64,000 nt of DNA from Streptomyces sp. CB03234 (GCF_001905885.1 NZ_LIYH01000002.1:113418-177417), one strand, 5' to 3'. Positions 18,386 through 29,106 are shown, counted from the first letter of the stretch. Translations and numbers: made by a program. Notes: generated by a model from the letters alone, not told the origin.

Positions 18386-19435
18386 TCAGCCGATGACCGT
18401 CCAGGTGTCGTTGCCCGCCAGCAGGGCGGCCAGGTCGCCCTTGCCGTACTGCTCCACGGCCGTGTCGAGCTGGTCGGCCATCTGCGTGTCGTAGACGGGT
18501 CGTTCGACGGCCCGGAACACACCGATGGGCGTGTGGTGCAGCGTGTCCGGGTCGGCGAGCCGGGACAGGGCGAACGCCGTGGTGGGGCTCGCGCTGTGCG
18601 CGTCGTGGACGATGACCCGGCTTTCGTTCTCCGGCGTGACCGTGACGACCTTCAGGTCGCCGGTGTCCGCATCCCTGACGACACCCTTGCCGCCGTCAGG
18701 GCCGAAGCGGATCGGCTGCCCGTGCTCCAGGCGGATCACCGCCTCTTGTGCCTTCTCCTTGTCCTTCAGTACGTCGAAGGCGCCGTCGTTGAAGATGTTG
18801 CAGTTCTGGTAGATCTCCACCAACGCTGTGCCGGGGTGGTCGGCCGCCTGCCGCAGTACCTCGGTGAGGTGCTTGCGGTCGGAGTCGACGGTCCTGGCCA
18901 CGAAGGACGCCTCCGCGCCGATGGCGAGGGAGACCGGGTTGAACGGCGCGTCGAGCGAGCCCATCGGCGTCGACTTGGTGATCTTGCCGACCTCGGAGGT
19001 CGGCGAGTACTGCCCCTTGGTCAGGCCGTAGATCCGGTTGTTGAACAGCAGGATCTTGAGGTTGACGTTGCGCCGCAGGGCGTGGATCAGGTGGTTGCCG
19101 CCGATGGACAGCGCGTCGCCGTCACCGGTGACGACCCAGACGGACAGGTCGGTGCGGGAGGAGGCCAGGCCGGTCGCGATCGCGGGGGCGCGGCCGTGGA
19201 TCGAATGCATCCCGTACGTGTTCATGTAGTACGGGAAGCGGGAGGAGCAGCCGATACCGGAGACGAAGACGATGTTCTCCTTCGCCAGGCCGAGCTCGGG
19301 CATGAACCCCTGCACGGCGGCGAGGATCGCATAGTCACCGCAACCGGGGCACCAGCGCACTTCCTGGTCGGACTTGAAGTCCTTCATGGACTGCTTGGCC
19401 TCGGCCTTGGGCACCAGCTTCAGCGCCTCATTCAT
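18386..19435 (-). CDS. korB: 2-oxoacid:ferredoxin oxidoreductase beta subunit
   Basis: Thiamine-diphosphate and 4Fe-4S subunit of the CoA-dependent 2-oxoglutarate (or related 2-oxoacid):ferredoxin oxidoreductase, which makes succinyl-CoA, CO2 and reduced ferredoxin. At 349 residues it carries the cluster cysteines Cys29 and Cys32 (WCPGCGDY), Cys63 (GIGCSS) and Cys212 (QNCN), and the ThDP motif GDGDALSIGGNH from residue 104 to the NN at 132-133. It overlaps korA by 8 bases and is expressed after it. Reduced ferredoxin made here could feed the partial nuo cluster nearby (inference). Confidence 0.95.
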   Translation of the reverse strand: MNEALKLVPKAEAKQSMKDFKSDQEVRWCPGCGDYAILAAVQGFMPELGLAKENIVFVSGIGCSSRFPYYMNTYGMHSIHGRAPAIATGLASSRTDLSVWVVTGDGDALSIGGNHLIHALRRNVNLKILLFNNRIYGLTKGQYSPTSEVGKITKSTPMGSLDAPFNPVSLAIGAEASFVARTVDSDRKHLTEVLRQAADHPGTALVEIYQNCNIFNDGAFDVLKDKEKAQEAVIRLEHGQPIRFGPDGGKGVVRDADTGDLKVVTVTPENESRVIVHDAHSASPTTAFALSRLADPDTLHHTPIGVFRAVERPVYDTQMADQLDTAVEQYGKGDLAALLAGNDTWTVIG

Positions 19436-21398
19436 GGATGGCCTCCTTGAGAGCCTCTGCGAGCTGCTCGGCCTTGAACGGCATGCCGTTCACCTGGTTG
19501 TAGCTCTGCGCGTCCACCAGATATTTCGCCCGGATGAGAGTGGCGAGCTGGCCCAGGTTCATCTCCGGCACGACGACCTTGTCGTACCGCTTCAGCACAT
19601 CCCCGAGGTTCCTGGGGAACGGATTGAGGTGGCGCAGATGGGCCTGGGCGATGGACTCGCCTGCCGCGCGCAGCCGCCGCACGGCCGCCGTGATCGGCCC
19701 GTACGTCGAGCCCCAGCCCAGCACCAGGGTGCGGGCGGCGGCGCTCGGGTCGTCGACCTCCAGGTCGGGGACGTCGATGCCGTCGACCTTGGCCTGGCGG
19801 GTGCGGACCATGAAGTCGTGGTTGGCCGGGTCGTAGGAGATGTTGCCCGTGCCGTCCTGCTTCTCGATGCCGCCGATGCGGTGCTCCAGCCCCGGCGTGC
19901 CGGGCAGGGCCCACGGGCGGGCCAGGGTCCGCGGGTCGCGCTTGTACGGCCAGAAGACCTCGGTGCCGTCGTCCAGGGTGTGGTTCGGCCCGGTGGCGAA
20001 CCGCACCCCCAGGTCGGGCAGCTCGTCCAGGTCCGGGATGCGCCACGGCTCGGAGCCGTTGGCGAGGTAGCCGTCGGAGAGCAGGAAGACCGGGGTGCGG
20101 TAGGTGAGCGCGATACGCGCCGCCTCCAGCGCCGCGTCGAAGCAGTCCGCCGGCGTCCTCGGCGCCACCACCGGCACCGGGGCCTCACCATTGCGCCCGT
20201 ACATCGCCTGGAGCAGGTCCGCCTGCTCGGTCTTGGTCGGCAGACCGGTCGACGGGCCGCCGCGCTGGATGTCGACGATCAGCAGCGGCAGCTCCAGCGA
20301 GACCGCGAGCCCGATCGTCTCGGACTTCAGCGCCACACCCGGTCCGGAGGTGGTGGTGACCGCCAGGGACCCGCCGAAGGCGGCGCCCAGCGCGGCACCG
20401 ATACCGGCAATCTCGTCCTCCGCCTGGAACGTCCGCACGCCGAAGTTCTTGTGCTTGGACAACTCGTGCAGGATGTCGGACGCCGGGGTGATCGGGTACG
20501 AGCCGAGATACAGCGGCAGGTCCGCTTGCCTCGACGCGGTGATCAGACCGTAGGCCAGGGCCAGGTTCCCGGAGATGTTGCGGTAGGTGCCGGCCGGGAA
20601 CGCCTTCGTGGCGGGGGCGACCTCGTAGGAGACGGCGAAGTCCTCGGTGGTCTCGCCGAAGTTCCAGCCCGCGCGGAACGCGGCCACATTCGCCTCGGCG
20701 ATCTGCGGCTTCTTGGCGAACTTCTGCCGCAGGAACGTCTCCGTGCCCTCGGTGGGCCGGTGGTACATCCAGCTCAGCAGCCCGAGCGCGAACATGTTCT
20801 TGGAACGCTCGGCCTCCTTGCGGGACAGGCCGAAGTCCTTGAGCGCCTCGATCGTCAGCGTCGTCAGCGGCACCGGGTGGACCCGGTACCCGTCCAGCGA
20901 GCCGTCCTCCAGGGGCGAGGTCTCGTAGCCGACCTTCGCCATGGCCCGCTTGGCGAACTCGTCGGTGTTGACGATGATCTCGCTGCCGCGCGGCACATCA
21001 CCGATGTTGGCCTTCAGCGCGGCGGGGTTCATCGCGACCAGCACGTTGGGCGCGTCGCCCGGCGTGAGGATGTCGTGGTCGGCGAAGTGCAGCTGGAACG
21101 ACGAGACACCCGGCAGGGTGCCGGCGGGGGCCCGGATCTCGGCCGGGAAGTTCGGCAGGGTCGACAGGTCGTTCCCGAACGACGCCGTCTCCGACGTGAA
21201 ACGGTCACCCGTCAGCTGCATACCGTCGCCCGAGTCACCCGCGAAACGGATGATCACACGGTCCAGGCGGCGTACTTCCTTCTCCACACCACGCTGTCCG
21301 GGGCCGCCACGCTGCTCCCCGACGACAGCCTCGCCGGCCTTGTTGGTCTCATCGGACCCGTCGGCCTGATCGGCTGGGCTACTGACCTGGCTGGTCAC
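19428..21398 (-). CDS. korA: 2-oxoacid:ferredoxin oxidoreductase alpha (gamma-alpha fused) subunit
   Basis: 656 residues. The N-terminal gamma domain (about 45-230, starting VIIRFAGDSGDGMQLTGDRF) is fused to the alpha domain (about 260-656), with GNLALAYGLITAS, the substrate-pocket motif YLGSYPITPASDILHELSKH and TTTSGPGVALKSETIGLA. Together with KorB it oxidises 2-oxoglutarate or a similar acid with ferredoxin as acceptor. The GTG start at 21398 is preceded by GAGGGAGG; the reading frame upstream of it looks non-coding. The first about 45 residues are a Ser/Gly/Glu-rich linker. A 287-bp gap to the response-regulator stop holds its promoter. Confidence 0.94.
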   Translation of the reverse strand: MTSQVSSPADQADGSDETNKAGEAVVGEQRGGPGQRGVEKEVRRLDRVIIRFAGDSGDGMQLTGDRFTSETASFGNDLSTLPNFPAEIRAPAGTLPGVSSFQLHFADHDILTPGDAPNVLVAMNPAALKANIGDVPRGSEIIVNTDEFAKRAMAKVGYETSPLEDGSLDGYRVHPVPLTTLTIEALKDFGLSRKEAERSKNMFALGLLSWMYHRPTEGTETFLRQKFAKKPQIAEANVAAFRAGWNFGETTEDFAVSYEVAPATKAFPAGTYRNISGNLALAYGLITASRQADLPLYLGSYPITPASDILHELSKHKNFGVRTFQAEDEIAGIGAALGAAFGGSLAVTTTSGPGVALKSETIGLAVSLELPLLIVDIQRGGPSTGLPTKTEQADLLQAMYGRNGEAPVPVVAPRTPADCFDAALEAARIALTYRTPVFLLSDGYLANGSEPWRIPDLDELPDLGVRFATGPNHTLDDGTEVFWPYKRDPRTLARPWALPGTPGLEHRIGGIEKQDGTGNISYDPANHDFMVRTRQAKVDGIDVPDLEVDDPSAAARTLVLGWGSTYGPITAAVRRLRAAGESIAQAHLRHLNPFPRNLGDVLKRYDKVVVPEMNLGQLATLIRAKYLVDAQSYNQVNGMPFKAEQLAEALKEAIHE

Positions 21399-21685
21399 TG
21401 AACTGGACCTCCCTCGAGACAAGGGGCCTCCCCGCCGTCGGCGGGGGAACGCTCGGGAGACAGCCGGCCCACCGGCCGCCCCAAGGCCCACCCTACGTCC
21501 GTAAGGGTCGCCTTCCCTGGACCGCTCACCATGTGGACGCCATTCTGAGACGTCCGTACGCCCGGACTCATCATGCTTTGTCTCCCCCCACGTACTCCGG
21601 TAACGACGCTCCCGACTCATCCTTTGGTTCTAGGCCGTGCGGCAGGTCCCGCAGCGGGCCGTGCCGGCCCCGGGGGCCCCGCACG

Positions 21686-22357
21686 TCAGCTGTTCAGGTA
21701 GGTCAGCACGGCGAGTACCCGTCGATGATCCCCGTCGCTCGGCGACAGTCCGAGCTTCAGGAAGATGTTGCTGACGTGCTTCTCCACCGCACCTTCGCTC
21801 ACCATCAGCCGGCGCGCGATCGCCGAGTTGGTCCTGCCCTCGGCCATCAGACCTAGGACCTCCCGCTCACGCGGTGTCAGCCCCGCCAGCACGTCCTGCT
21901 TCCGGCTGCGGCCCAGCAGCTGGGCCACGACCTCCGGGTCCAGCGCGGTGCCGCCCCGGGAGACCCCCACCACCGCCTCCACGAACTCCCGCACCTCGGC
22001 GACCCGGTCCTTCAGCAGGTACCCCACCCCACGGCTGCTGCCGGCCAGCAGCTCGGTGGCATACCGCTCCTCCACGTACTGCGACAGCACCAGCACCCCG
22101 AGGCCGGGATACCGCTTGCGCAGCTGCACCGCCGCCCGCACGCCCTCGTCGGTGTGGGTCGGCGGCATCCGTACGTCCGCGACCACCACATCGGGCAGCT
22201 GCCCCTCGTCCGCCAGTTCGCCCACCGTCTTCACCAGCGCCTCACCGTCCCCGACGCCGGCGACGACGTCGTGCCCCCGGTCGGTCAGCAGCCGGGTCAG
22301 ACCCTCCCGAAGGAGCACGGAATCCTCCGCGATGACCACTCGCACCCTGTCGTTCAC
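21686..22357 (-). CDS. NarL/FixJ-type response regulator
   Basis: 223 residues: a receiver domain ([14 protein letters not shown], phospho-acceptor Asp61 in [10 protein letters not shown], and a Lys in LLKDR) and a LuxR-type helix-turn-helix at about 150-215 ([40 protein letters not shown]). It should bind DNA when phosphorylated by one or both adjacent histidine kinases. Two GTG codons in a row (22360 and 22357) are possible starts; GGGGG lies about 10 bases upstream. The cluster lies between korAB and the second nuo cluster, so those are the obvious candidate targets. Confidence 0.93.
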   Translation of the reverse strand: MNDRVRVVIAEDSVLLREGLTRLLTDRGHDVVAGVGDGEALVKTVGELADEGQLPDVVVADVRMPPTHTDEGVRAAVQLRKRYPGLGVLVLSQYVEERYATELLAGSSRGVGYLLKDRVAEVREFVEAVVGVSRGGTALDPEVVAQLLGRSRKQDVLAGLTPREREVLGLMAEGRTNSAIARRLMVSEGAVEKHVSNIFLKLGLSPSDGDHRRVLAVLTYLNS

Positions 22358-22539
22358 CACGAGCCCGCATCCCCCATGAATCGATGTGCACCACGCGATT
22401 CCCGCGTCTGCGCCCAGCATCCCAGCATCCGGATCCGCTCGGGCTGGTCTGTGGACAACTCGCGGACGGGGGTCCGCCGCGGCCGATCGGGCCGGAAGGG
22501 TGGGGCAGGTGCGGCAGTAACTGCCGGAGGAACGCGGGG

Positions 22540-23868
22540 TCAGCCCCGCCAGGGCAGCTCCGCGGTGATCGTCGTCGGGCCACCGGCCGGCGAATGCACG
22601 GCGAGGATGCCGTCCACCGCGTCCAGCCGCTCGGTCAGCCCCGCCAGGCCGCTGCCGGCCGATATGTCGGCCCCGCCGCGACCGTTGTCCGTCACCTGGA
22701 GCATCAGCCTGTCCTCCACTCGCCATACGTCGACCGTGGCACGGCTCGCTCGGGAGTGCTTGGAGACGTTCTGGAGCAACTCCGAGACGGTGAAGTAGGC
22801 GATGCCCTCTATCGCCGGGGCGGGCCGCGTCGGCAGGTCCACGTCCACCTCGACCGGGACGGTGCAGCGGGAGGCGACGGCGGACAGGGCGGCGTCCAGT
22901 CCCCGGTCGGTCAGGACGGCCGGGTGGATGCCGCGCGCCAGGTCCCGCAGCTCCTGCAGCGCGGTCTTCACCTCGCCGTGCGCCTCGTCGACCATGCGCG
23001 CCGCGGCCTGCGGGTCCTCGGTCATCTTCTCCTTCGCCAGGCCCAGGTCCATGGCGAGCGCCACCAGCCGGGCCTGGGCGCCGTCGTGCAGGTCCCGCTC
23101 GATCCGGCGCAGGTCCGCCGCCGCCGTGTCGACGACCACGCCCCGGTCCGACTCCAGCTCCGACACCCTGGTCGCCAGCCGGGACGGGCTCAGCAGGCCG
23201 GTCACCAGCAGCCGGTCCACCGCCGCCAGCGCCCGGACGACCCACGGCGTGACGAGCACGAAGAACAGGCCGAACAAGCTGGTGACGGCGATCTCCACGG
23301 GCGAGTCCAGGTAGAAGTCGTGTGTCCCGTCCCCGTACAGCTGAAGACCGTCCACCCCCGCGTACACCGGGAACACCCACCGCCACAGCGGATAGGTCAG
23401 CAGACCCCAGCCGTACGTCCAGAAGACCACCGCGACGGAGAAGGCGAAGACCGCCCATGGCATGTGCAGCACCGCGTAGAGGAAGTGCCGCCAGGACTCG
23501 CCGCTCTTCAGGACGCCGCCCACCCAGCCCATCAGCCCGCCCGCTGACCGGCTCCGCACCGGCGAGGGATCGGCGATCTCCACCCCCAGCAGGCCGCGCG
23601 CCCGCGCCCGCTCCACCATGCCGAAACCACGGCACATGGCGAGGGCGGCGGCGAGCACCGGAATGCCGAGGAAGGTGACGACCAGACCGGCGCCGAGCGA
23701 CACCATGGCTATGGACAAGGCGAAGTAGAAGACGCTCAGCGGAAGGCCGATCAGGAGGTAGCCGAACTCGCGCCACGTGCGGGCCTCGAAGGGCGCCCGC
23801 AGCGCCGCGGGAAGGCGGTGGTGCCGGGTCTCCGGTCCATAAGCCAGGGCCATCGGTCGTCCGTCCAT
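22540..23868 (-). CDS. Sensor histidine kinase 1 (HisKA_3 type)
   Basis: 442 residues. The N-terminal membrane sensor module has about four to five helices ([68 protein letters not shown]), resembling the putative 'Sensor' domain of actinobacterial kinases. The HisKA_3 dimerisation helix has phospho-His261 ([15 protein letters not shown]), followed by an HATPase_c domain ([36 protein letters not shown]). It partners the response regulator downstream. The C-terminal half is nearly the same as that of kinase 2, even at the DNA level. The start could also be the ATG five codons later (23853). Confidence 0.93.
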   Translation of the reverse strand: MDGRPMALAYGPETRHHRLPAALRAPFEARTWREFGYLLIGLPLSVFYFALSIAMVSLGAGLVVTFLGIPVLAAALAMCRGFGMVERARARGLLGVEIADPSPVRSRSAGGLMGWVGGVLKSGESWRHFLYAVLHMPWAVFAFSVAVVFWTYGWGLLTYPLWRWVFPVYAGVDGLQLYGDGTHDFYLDSPVEIAVTSLFGLFFVLVTPWVVRALAAVDRLLVTGLLSPSRLATRVSELESDRGVVVDTAAADLRRIERDLHDGAQARLVALAMDLGLAKEKMTEDPQAAARMVDEAHGEVKTALQELRDLARGIHPAVLTDRGLDAALSAVASRCTVPVEVDVDLPTRPAPAIEGIAYFTVSELLQNVSKHSRASRATVDVWRVEDRLMLQVTDNGRGGADISAGSGLAGLTERLDAVDGILAVHSPAGGPTTITAELPWRG

Positions 23869-23979
23869 TTCTCGTCGTCGCCGCGTGCCGTATCCGCGCC
23901 GGCCGCGTGGTCACCGCGTGTGCGTTGTCTCAAGACTGCTGGCCCGGGCGGACGCGCACCATGAGGCCCGTATCCGTCT

Positions 23980-25143
23980 TCAACCGGGGGTTATCCCTAC
24001 CTGGCGGGGGTGCGCCGTGGCCCGGCGGCGCCAGGGCAGCTCGGCGGTGACCGTCGTCGGCCCGCCGACCGGCGACTCCAGGACGAACAGGCCGTCCACC
24101 GCTCCCAGCCGCTCCGCCAGGCCCGCCATGCCCGTGCCCCCGTCGAGCCGGGCGCCCCCGAGCCCGTCGTCGGTCACCTGGATCAGCAACCGGTCGTCCG
24201 ACCGCCACACATCCACCGCGGCGGTGCGCGCCCGCGAGTGCTTCGAGACGTTCTGGAGCAGCTCCGAGACGGTGAAGTAGGCGATGCCCTCTATCGCCGG
24301 GGCGGGCCGCTCCGCCAGGTCGACGCTCACCGTGACCGGGACGGTGCAGCGGGAGGCGACGGCGGACAGTGCGGCGTCCAGTCCCCGGTCGGTCAGGACG
24401 GCCGGGTGGATGCCGCGCGCCAGGTCCCGCAGCTCCTGCAGGGCGAGCTTCACCTCGCCGTGCGCCTCGTCGACCATGGCCGCGGCCGCCTCCGGGTCCT
24501 CCAGCAACTTCTCCTTCGCCAGTCCGAGCCCCATGGCGAGCGCCACCAGCCGGGCCTGGGCACCGTCGTGCAGGTCCCGCTCGATCCGACGCAGGTCCGC
24601 CGCGGCCGTGTCGACGACCACGCCCCGGTCCGACTCCAGCTCCGCGATCCGCCGCTCCAGTTCGTCGGACGGCGACAGCAGACCCCGCACCATCGCCCGG
24701 TCGGCGCCGGCCAGCCCCCGGGCGAGGTACGGGAGCACCGGCCACAGCACCACCAGGCCCACCAGGGTCACGGTGAACGTCAGCACCCCCCACGGCAGCC
24801 GTATGAACCCGTACAGCACCGTCCGCCACGCCACCGGGTCCTTCAGCACCGTCCACAGCCAGGGGAAGAAACCGCCGCCCGGCCTGTGCGGCAGTGCGCT
24901 CGGCTCATCGACGCGTATGCCGAGCAGCGCCCGCGCCCTCGCCCGCTCCGCCCGGCCCAGCCACCGCGCCCCCGCCAGACCCGCCGCGAGCAGCGGCAGC
25001 CCGACGACGGTCACCGACAGCCCCGCGCCCACGGACACCACGACCACCACGTAGACGAAACCGATCAGGGCGATCGGGAGGTTGGCCAGAAGGTGGGCGA
25101 CTTCCTTCCATACATGCCGGTCGAATGCGATGCGTGCGGTCAT
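23980..25143 (-). CDS. Sensor histidine kinase 2 (HisKA_3 type), paralog of kinase 1
   Basis: 387 residues. The shorter sensor part has three to four helices (LLANLPIALIGFVYVVVVVSVG, LSVTVVGLPLLAAGLAG, WGVLTFTVTLVGLVVLWPV), then phospho-His192 in the same [15 protein letters not shown] block and a full HATPase_c domain ([33 protein letters not shown]). It lacks the long periplasmic-type loop of kinase 1 ([12 protein letters not shown] region). The ATG start faces nuoA across a 181-bp divergent gap. Two kinases for one regulator suggests dual inputs or heterodimers. Confidence 0.93.
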   Translation of the reverse strand: MTARIAFDRHVWKEVAHLLANLPIALIGFVYVVVVVSVGAGLSVTVVGLPLLAAGLAGARWLGRAERARARALLGIRVDEPSALPHRPGGGFFPWLWTVLKDPVAWRTVLYGFIRLPWGVLTFTVTLVGLVVLWPVLPYLARGLAGADRAMVRGLLSPSDELERRIAELESDRGVVVDTAAADLRRIERDLHDGAQARLVALAMGLGLAKEKLLEDPEAAAAMVDEAHGEVKLALQELRDLARGIHPAVLTDRGLDAALSAVASRCTVPVTVSVDLAERPAPAIEGIAYFTVSELLQNVSKHSRARTAAVDVWRSDDRLLIQVTDDGLGGARLDGGTGMAGLAERLGAVDGLFVLESPVGGPTTVTAELPWRRRATAHPRQVGITPG

Positions 25144-25324
25144 GCGGACCAGCCTGCCGGGCCCGGCCGGCGCACGCCATGGGGCTCGTGGGAGGAGGGG
25201 AAGTAGGGCTAACCCCACCTGAAGTGCGGCACGGCTGATTACCCGCGCTTTGCCAGGGCCTAGACTCCCGTGCGTACAGATCGCATAAGCATCGCCGCGA
25301 GGACAGGGAGCGAGGGACACGGAC

Positions 25325-25735
25325 GTGCCGGAACCGACCGTACGCACCGTACCGACCGTACTCGCCGTCGACTATTTCCAGAGCTATTCGGTCGTCGGCC
25401 TGCTCGCCCTGATCGGCGTGCTGTTCGTCGCCGTGGCCTTCGCGGCCGGGCGGCTGCTGCGGCCCGTCGTGCCGACGCCGGAGAAGCTGCTGACGTACGA
25501 GTGCGGCGTCGACCCGGTGGGCGAGGGCTGGGCCCACACGCAGGTCCGCTACTACGTCTACGCTTTTCTGTACGTCATCTTCGCGGTGGACTCGATCTTC
25601 CTCTTCCCCTGGGCGACCGTCTTCGCCGCACCCGGTTACGGCGCCACGACGCTGGTCGAGATGTTCATCTTCCTCGGCTTCCTGGCCGTAGGACTGCTCT
25701 ACGCGTACAAGAAGGGCGTCCTGACATGGACGTGA
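25325..25735 (+). CDS. nuoA: NADH-quinone oxidoreductase subunit A, second (partial) nuo cluster
   Basis: 136-residue membrane subunit with three helices. The conserved loop between helices 1 and 2 is present: [19 protein letters not shown], which includes the cysteine that lines the quinone channel in complex [10 protein letters not shown] and [26 protein letters not shown] complete the family pattern. It opens a second nuo cluster whose order here is A-B-C-H-I-J-K-L-M-N. GTG start; the stop overlaps nuoB by 10 bases. The gene diverges from sensor kinase 2, so the two transcripts may share control. Confidence 0.93.
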   Translation: MPEPTVRTVPTVLAVDYFQSYSVVGLLALIGVLFVAVAFAAGRLLRPVVPTPEKLLTYECGVDPVGEGWAHTQVRYYVYAFLYVIFAVDSIFLFPWATVFAAPGYGATTLVEMFIFLGFLAVGLLYAYKKGVLTWT

Positions 25736-26304
25736 CCCCTGTCGATCTTCCCGAGCCGAAGAGGCTCGGAGCCCTCGCCCGGCTCGCCCCCGAGCCGATG
25801 AAGGTGGTCCTGAACTGGGGCCGCCGCTACAGCCTGTGGGTCTTCAACTTCGGGCTCGCCTGCTGCGCGATCGAGTTCATCGCCGCGTCGATGGCCCGGC
25901 ACGACTTCATCCGGCTCGGCGTGATCCCGTTCGCGCCCGGACCGCGCCAGGCGGACCTCATGGTCGTGTCGGGCACGGTCACGGACAAGATGGCGCCCGC
26001 GGTGAAGCGGCTGTACGAGCAGATGCCCGAGCCCAAGTACGTCATCTCCTTCGGCGCCTGCTCCAACTGCGGCGGCCCGTACTGGGACTCGTACTCCGTG
26101 ACCAAGGGCGTCGACCAGATCATCCCGGTCGACGTGTACGTACCCGGCTGCCCGCCGCGGCCGGAGGCGCTGCTCCAGGGCATCCTCAAGCTCCAGGAGA
26201 AGATCGCCCGCGAGTCGCTGGGTGAGCGGTACGGCCACGGGCGCTCGTCGTCGGTCGGCCAGCTGCGCAGCGGCCTGGTGACCCCTCCGGGAGGTACGGC
26301 GTGA
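25726..26304 (+). CDS. nuoB: NADH-quinone oxidoreductase subunit B (N2 cluster), second nuo cluster
   Basis: 192 residues; carries the terminal 4Fe-4S cluster N2 that passes electrons to quinone. Ligands are intact: Cys46-Cys47 ([10 protein letters not shown]), Cys112 (GACSNCGG) and Cys142 (VPGCPPRPE). The quinone-site partner NuoD is not encoded in this cluster. ATG start inside the end of nuoA; the stop overlaps nuoC (GTGA). The C-terminal 25 residues ([14 protein letters not shown]) are a flexible tail. Confidence 0.94.
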   Translation: MDVTPVDLPEPKRLGALARLAPEPMKVVLNWGRRYSLWVFNFGLACCAIEFIAASMARHDFIRLGVIPFAPGPRQADLMVVSGTVTDKMAPAVKRLYEQMPEPKYVISFGACSNCGGPYWDSYSVTKGVDQIIPVDVYVPGCPPRPEALLQGILKLQEKIARESLGERYGHGRSSSVGQLRSGLVTPPGGTA

Positions 26305-27512
26305 CCGCGTACGACCGACTCCCCGAATCCGTCACCGAGATCTTCGGCGAGGGCGCCACGGCCGAGCAGGCGTACGAACTGCTGACCGTCGACGTCCCCG
26401 TCGCCTCCTGGATCGCCGCGCTGGAGACCGCCCGGGACGAGCTGGGCTGCACCTACTTCGACTGGCTGAGCGCGGTCGACGAGCCCGGCACCGGCTTCCG
26501 CGTCTGCGCCCATGTCGTCGCCCTGGGCGGCGGCCGGGTGCGGCGGCTCCTGCTGCGTACGACCGTGCCGCACGACGCGCCCGCCCTGCCGAGCGCCATC
26601 GGCGTCTACGCGGGCGCCGGCTGGCACGAGCGCGAGACGTACGAGATGTTCGGCATCCGCTTCGAGGACCACCCGAACCTGGTCCACCTCCTGCTCCCCG
26701 AGAACTTCGAGGGCAACCCGCTGCGCAAGGACTTCGTCCTGGCCGCCCGCGTGGCCAAGGCGTGGCCTGGCGCCAAGGAGCCGGGCGAGTCCGAGCACGG
26801 CGGGCCCAAGCGGCGCCAGATGCTGCCGCCGGGCGTCCCCGACCCGAACGACTGGGGCCCCCTGAAGGGCCAGCTCCCCCCTGCCCCGGCCCGCCCGGCC
26901 CGCGCCGCGCGCCCCGCCGGCGACCGCCCGGTCCGGCGCACGCGCACGGCGGGCGAGGGCTCCGCAAGCCAGGCGGCACCGGAACCGGCCGTGACGGAGG
27001 CGGCCGCGACGGAGGCGGCCCCGCCGCGCCGCACGCGCAGCGCCTCGGAAGGCTCCGCGAGCCAGCCGGCCGCCCCGGCCGGCCCGCGCCGCACGCGCAG
27101 CGCGAGTGCGGGCTCGGCGAGTCAGCGCGGCACGGAACCCGCGACGGAGACGTCCCCGACGCCACCGCCCCGTACCCGCAGCACGGACGCCCCCTGGAAC
27201 AACCCGCGCCCCGCCTTCGACGACACCTCCGCCCCGGCCCCGGAGACGGCCACCCCGCCGTCCCCCGAGCCGCAGGCCGTACCGGAGCCGGAAGCCGCAC
27301 CCGAGCCGGACACGCTCCCCACGCCCGCGTCGCCGAAAGCCGCACCCGAGCCCGAGGCGGCCCCGGGCGCCGGCCCTGAAGTCGTGCCCGAGCCCGAGGC
27401 GGCCCCGGGCGCCGGCCCTGCGGCCGTGCCCGGCCCTGAAGCCGCGCCCGAGACCGACGACACCGCACCCGCACCCGAAACACGACGAACGAACAACGAA
27501 GGAGACGCGTGA
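26301..27512 (+). CDS. nuoC: NADH-quinone oxidoreductase subunit C with a long repeat-rich tail
   Basis: 403 residues. The Complex1_30kDa domain lies in about 1-190, with the diagnostic [18 protein letters not shown] and [15 protein letters not shown]. Residues about 190-403 are a low-complexity Pro/Ala/Glu tail absent from ordinary NuoC. It contains three copies of RRTR(S/T)A(S/G)(E/A)GSASQ (212-224, 243-255, 263-275), a fourth partial copy (PRTRSTD), and two [11 protein letters not shown] repeats (about 349-373). The tail shows no similarity to NuoD, so this is not a CD fusion. GTG starts at both ends give coupled translation with nuoB and nuoH. Confidence 0.92.
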   Translation: MTAYDRLPESVTEIFGEGATAEQAYELLTVDVPVASWIAALETARDELGCTYFDWLSAVDEPGTGFRVCAHVVALGGGRVRRLLLRTTVPHDAPALPSAIGVYAGAGWHERETYEMFGIRFEDHPNLVHLLLPENFEGNPLRKDFVLAARVAKAWPGAKEPGESEHGGPKRRQMLPPGVPDPNDWGPLKGQLPPAPARPARAARPAGDRPVRRTRTAGEGSASQAAPEPAVTEAAATEAAPPRRTRSASEGSASQPAAPAGPRRTRSASAGSASQRGTEPATETSPTPPPRTRSTDAPWNNPRPAFDDTSAPAPETATPPSPEPQAVPEPEAAPEPDTLPTPASPKAAPEPEAAPGAGPEVVPEPEAAPGAGPAAVPGPEAAPETDDTAPAPETRRTNNEGDA

Positions 27513-28477
27513 ACGACGTACTCGACGTCGCCTTCCGGCTGCTCGTCGTCTTCGCCGTATTCCTGGTCCTGCCCCTGGTGATCGGCCAGACCGAGCACAA
27601 GGTCATGGCGCATATGCAGGGCCGCCTCGGCCCCATGTACGCCGGTGGGTTCCACGGCTGGGCCCAGCTCGTCGCCGACGGCGTGAAGTTCGCGCAGAAG
27701 GAAGACGTGGTCCCGGCCAACGCCGACCGCCGCATCTTCCAGCTCGCCCCCGCCGTCGCCCTCCTCCCGTACCTCCTCGTCCTGGTCGCCATCCCGATCG
27801 GCCCGAGCGAAGGAGCCGTCGGCGAGGTCGTCGACGCGGGCATCTTCTTCGTGCTCGCCGTCATGGGCGTGGGCGTGCTCGGCTCGCTGATGGCCGGTTG
27901 GGCGTCCGCCAACAAGTTCTCCCTCCTCGGGGGCTTGCGCACCGCCGCTCAGCTCCTCGCGTACGAGCTGCCCATGCTGCTCGCCGCCGCGTCCGTCGCG
28001 ATGGCGGCCGGGACGGTCTCCCTCCCCGGCATCGTCAACGCCTTCGAGTGGTGGTGGCTGCCCTGGCAGATCGTCGGCGCACTCGTCTTCTTCATCGCCG
28101 GCCTCGCCGAACTCCAGCGCCCGCCGTTCGACATGCCGGTCGCCGACTCGGAGATCATCTTCGGCGCGTACACCGAGTACACCGGCCTGCGCTTCGCGCT
28201 GTTCCTGCTCGCGGAGTACGCCGGCATCGTCGTCCTGTGCGGTCTGACCACCGTCCTGTTCCTCGGCGGCTGGCACGGCCCCTTCGGGGCCGAGGGCCTC
28301 GGCTGGGTGTGGACCCTGCTCAAGACGGCCGTGCTCGCCTTCATCGTGATCTGGCTGCGCGTGAGCTACCCGCGGCTGCGTGAGGACCAGCTGCAGAAGC
28401 TCGCCTGGACCACCCTCGTCCCGCTCGCCCTCGCCCAGATCGCCCTCACCGGCATCGTCAAGGTGGTGAATTCCTGA
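27509..28477 (+). CDS. nuoH: NADH-quinone oxidoreductase subunit H, second nuo cluster
   Basis: 322 residues with eight helices; NuoH forms the quinone entry channel with NuoB, NuoA and (normally) NuoD. Family signatures are [29 protein letters not shown] near 40-68 and [29 protein letters not shown] near 200-228. The usual E-A-E-S-E acidic stretch reads V-A-D-S-E here. The GTG start overlaps nuoC, and nuoI follows after 2 bases. Placed directly after nuoC, so D, E, F and G are skipped. Confidence 0.95.
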   Translation: MNDVLDVAFRLLVVFAVFLVLPLVIGQTEHKVMAHMQGRLGPMYAGGFHGWAQLVADGVKFAQKEDVVPANADRRIFQLAPAVALLPYLLVLVAIPIGPSEGAVGEVVDAGIFFVLAVMGVGVLGSLMAGWASANKFSLLGGLRTAAQLLAYELPMLLAAASVAMAAGTVSLPGIVNAFEWWWLPWQIVGALVFFIAGLAELQRPPFDMPVADSEIIFGAYTEYTGLRFALFLLAEYAGIVVLCGLTTVLFLGGWHGPFGAEGLGWVWTLLKTAVLAFIVIWLRVSYPRLREDQLQKLAWTTLVPLALAQIALTGIVKVVNS

Positions 28478-28479
28478 CC

Positions 28480-29106
28480 ATGGCCCCCATCCCAGGTTCC
28501 GGCCTCGCCAAGGGCTTGGCCGTCACCCTCCGCACGATGACGAAGAAGAGCCACACCGCGCAGTACCCCGACGCCCAGCCCGAACTCCCACCCCGCACGC
28601 GCGGCGTGATCGGACTGTTCGAGGAGAACTGCACGGTCTGCATGCTCTGCGCCCGCGAGTGCCCCGACTGGTGCATCTACATCGACTCCCACAAGGAGAC
28701 GATCCCCGCCGCGACCCCCGGTGGCCGCGAGCGCAGCCGCAACGTCCTGGACCGGTTCGCGATCGACTTCGCCCTGTGCATGTACTGCGGTATCTGCATC
28801 GAGGTGTGTCCTTTCGACGCGCTGTTCTGGTCACCGGAGTTCGAGTACGCGGAGACGGACATCCACGACCTCACCCACGAGCGGGACAAGCTCCGCGAGT
28901 GGATGTGGACGGTCCCCGAACCACCCGCCCTCGACCCCGGTGCCGAGGAGCCCAAGGAGATCGCCGCCGCCCGAAAGGCCGCGGAGAAGCTCGCCGCCGC
29001 CCAAGCCGCCCCGGCTGTCGAAGCCGCCCCGGCCGCCGAGGCGGACGCGGCGCACACCGCCGGCGCCGACCAGCCGCAGCGCCCGGCCGAGGGAGGAACC
29101 GCGTGA
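28480..29106 (+). CDS. nuoI: NADH-quinone oxidoreductase subunit I (2x 4Fe-4S), second nuo cluster
   Basis: 208 residues with two 4Fe-4S motifs: Cys51/54/57/61 ([12 protein letters not shown]) and Cys100/103/106/110 ([12 protein letters not shown]). An extra Cys65 follows the first motif. It wires electrons toward cluster N2 of NuoB. The N-terminal helix region ([24 protein letters not shown]) is normal. Residues about 150-208 form an Ala/Glu/Lys-rich tail ([16 protein letters not shown]...) that ordinary NuoI lacks. With no NuoE/F/G in the cluster, the electron donor docking here is not the NADH module; ferredoxin is one possibility. Confidence 0.95.
   Translation: MAPIPGSGLAKGLAVTLRTMTKKSHTAQYPDAQPELPPRTRGVIGLFEENCTVCMLCARECPDWCIYIDSHKETIPAATPGGRERSRNVLDRFAIDFALCMYCGICIEVCPFDALFWSPEFEYAETDIHDLTHERDKLREWMWTVPEPPALDPGAEEPKEIAAARKAAEKLAAAQAAPAVEAAPAAEADAAHTAGADQPQRPAEGGTA

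Noticed and set aside
19374..21401. A 675-codon plus-strand frame opposite korA
   Set aside because: Composition shadow; korA has all expected domains.
26870..27512. NuoC tail as a NuoCD fusion
   Set aside because: The tail is Pro/Ala/Glu repeats with none of the NuoD 49-kDa motifs.
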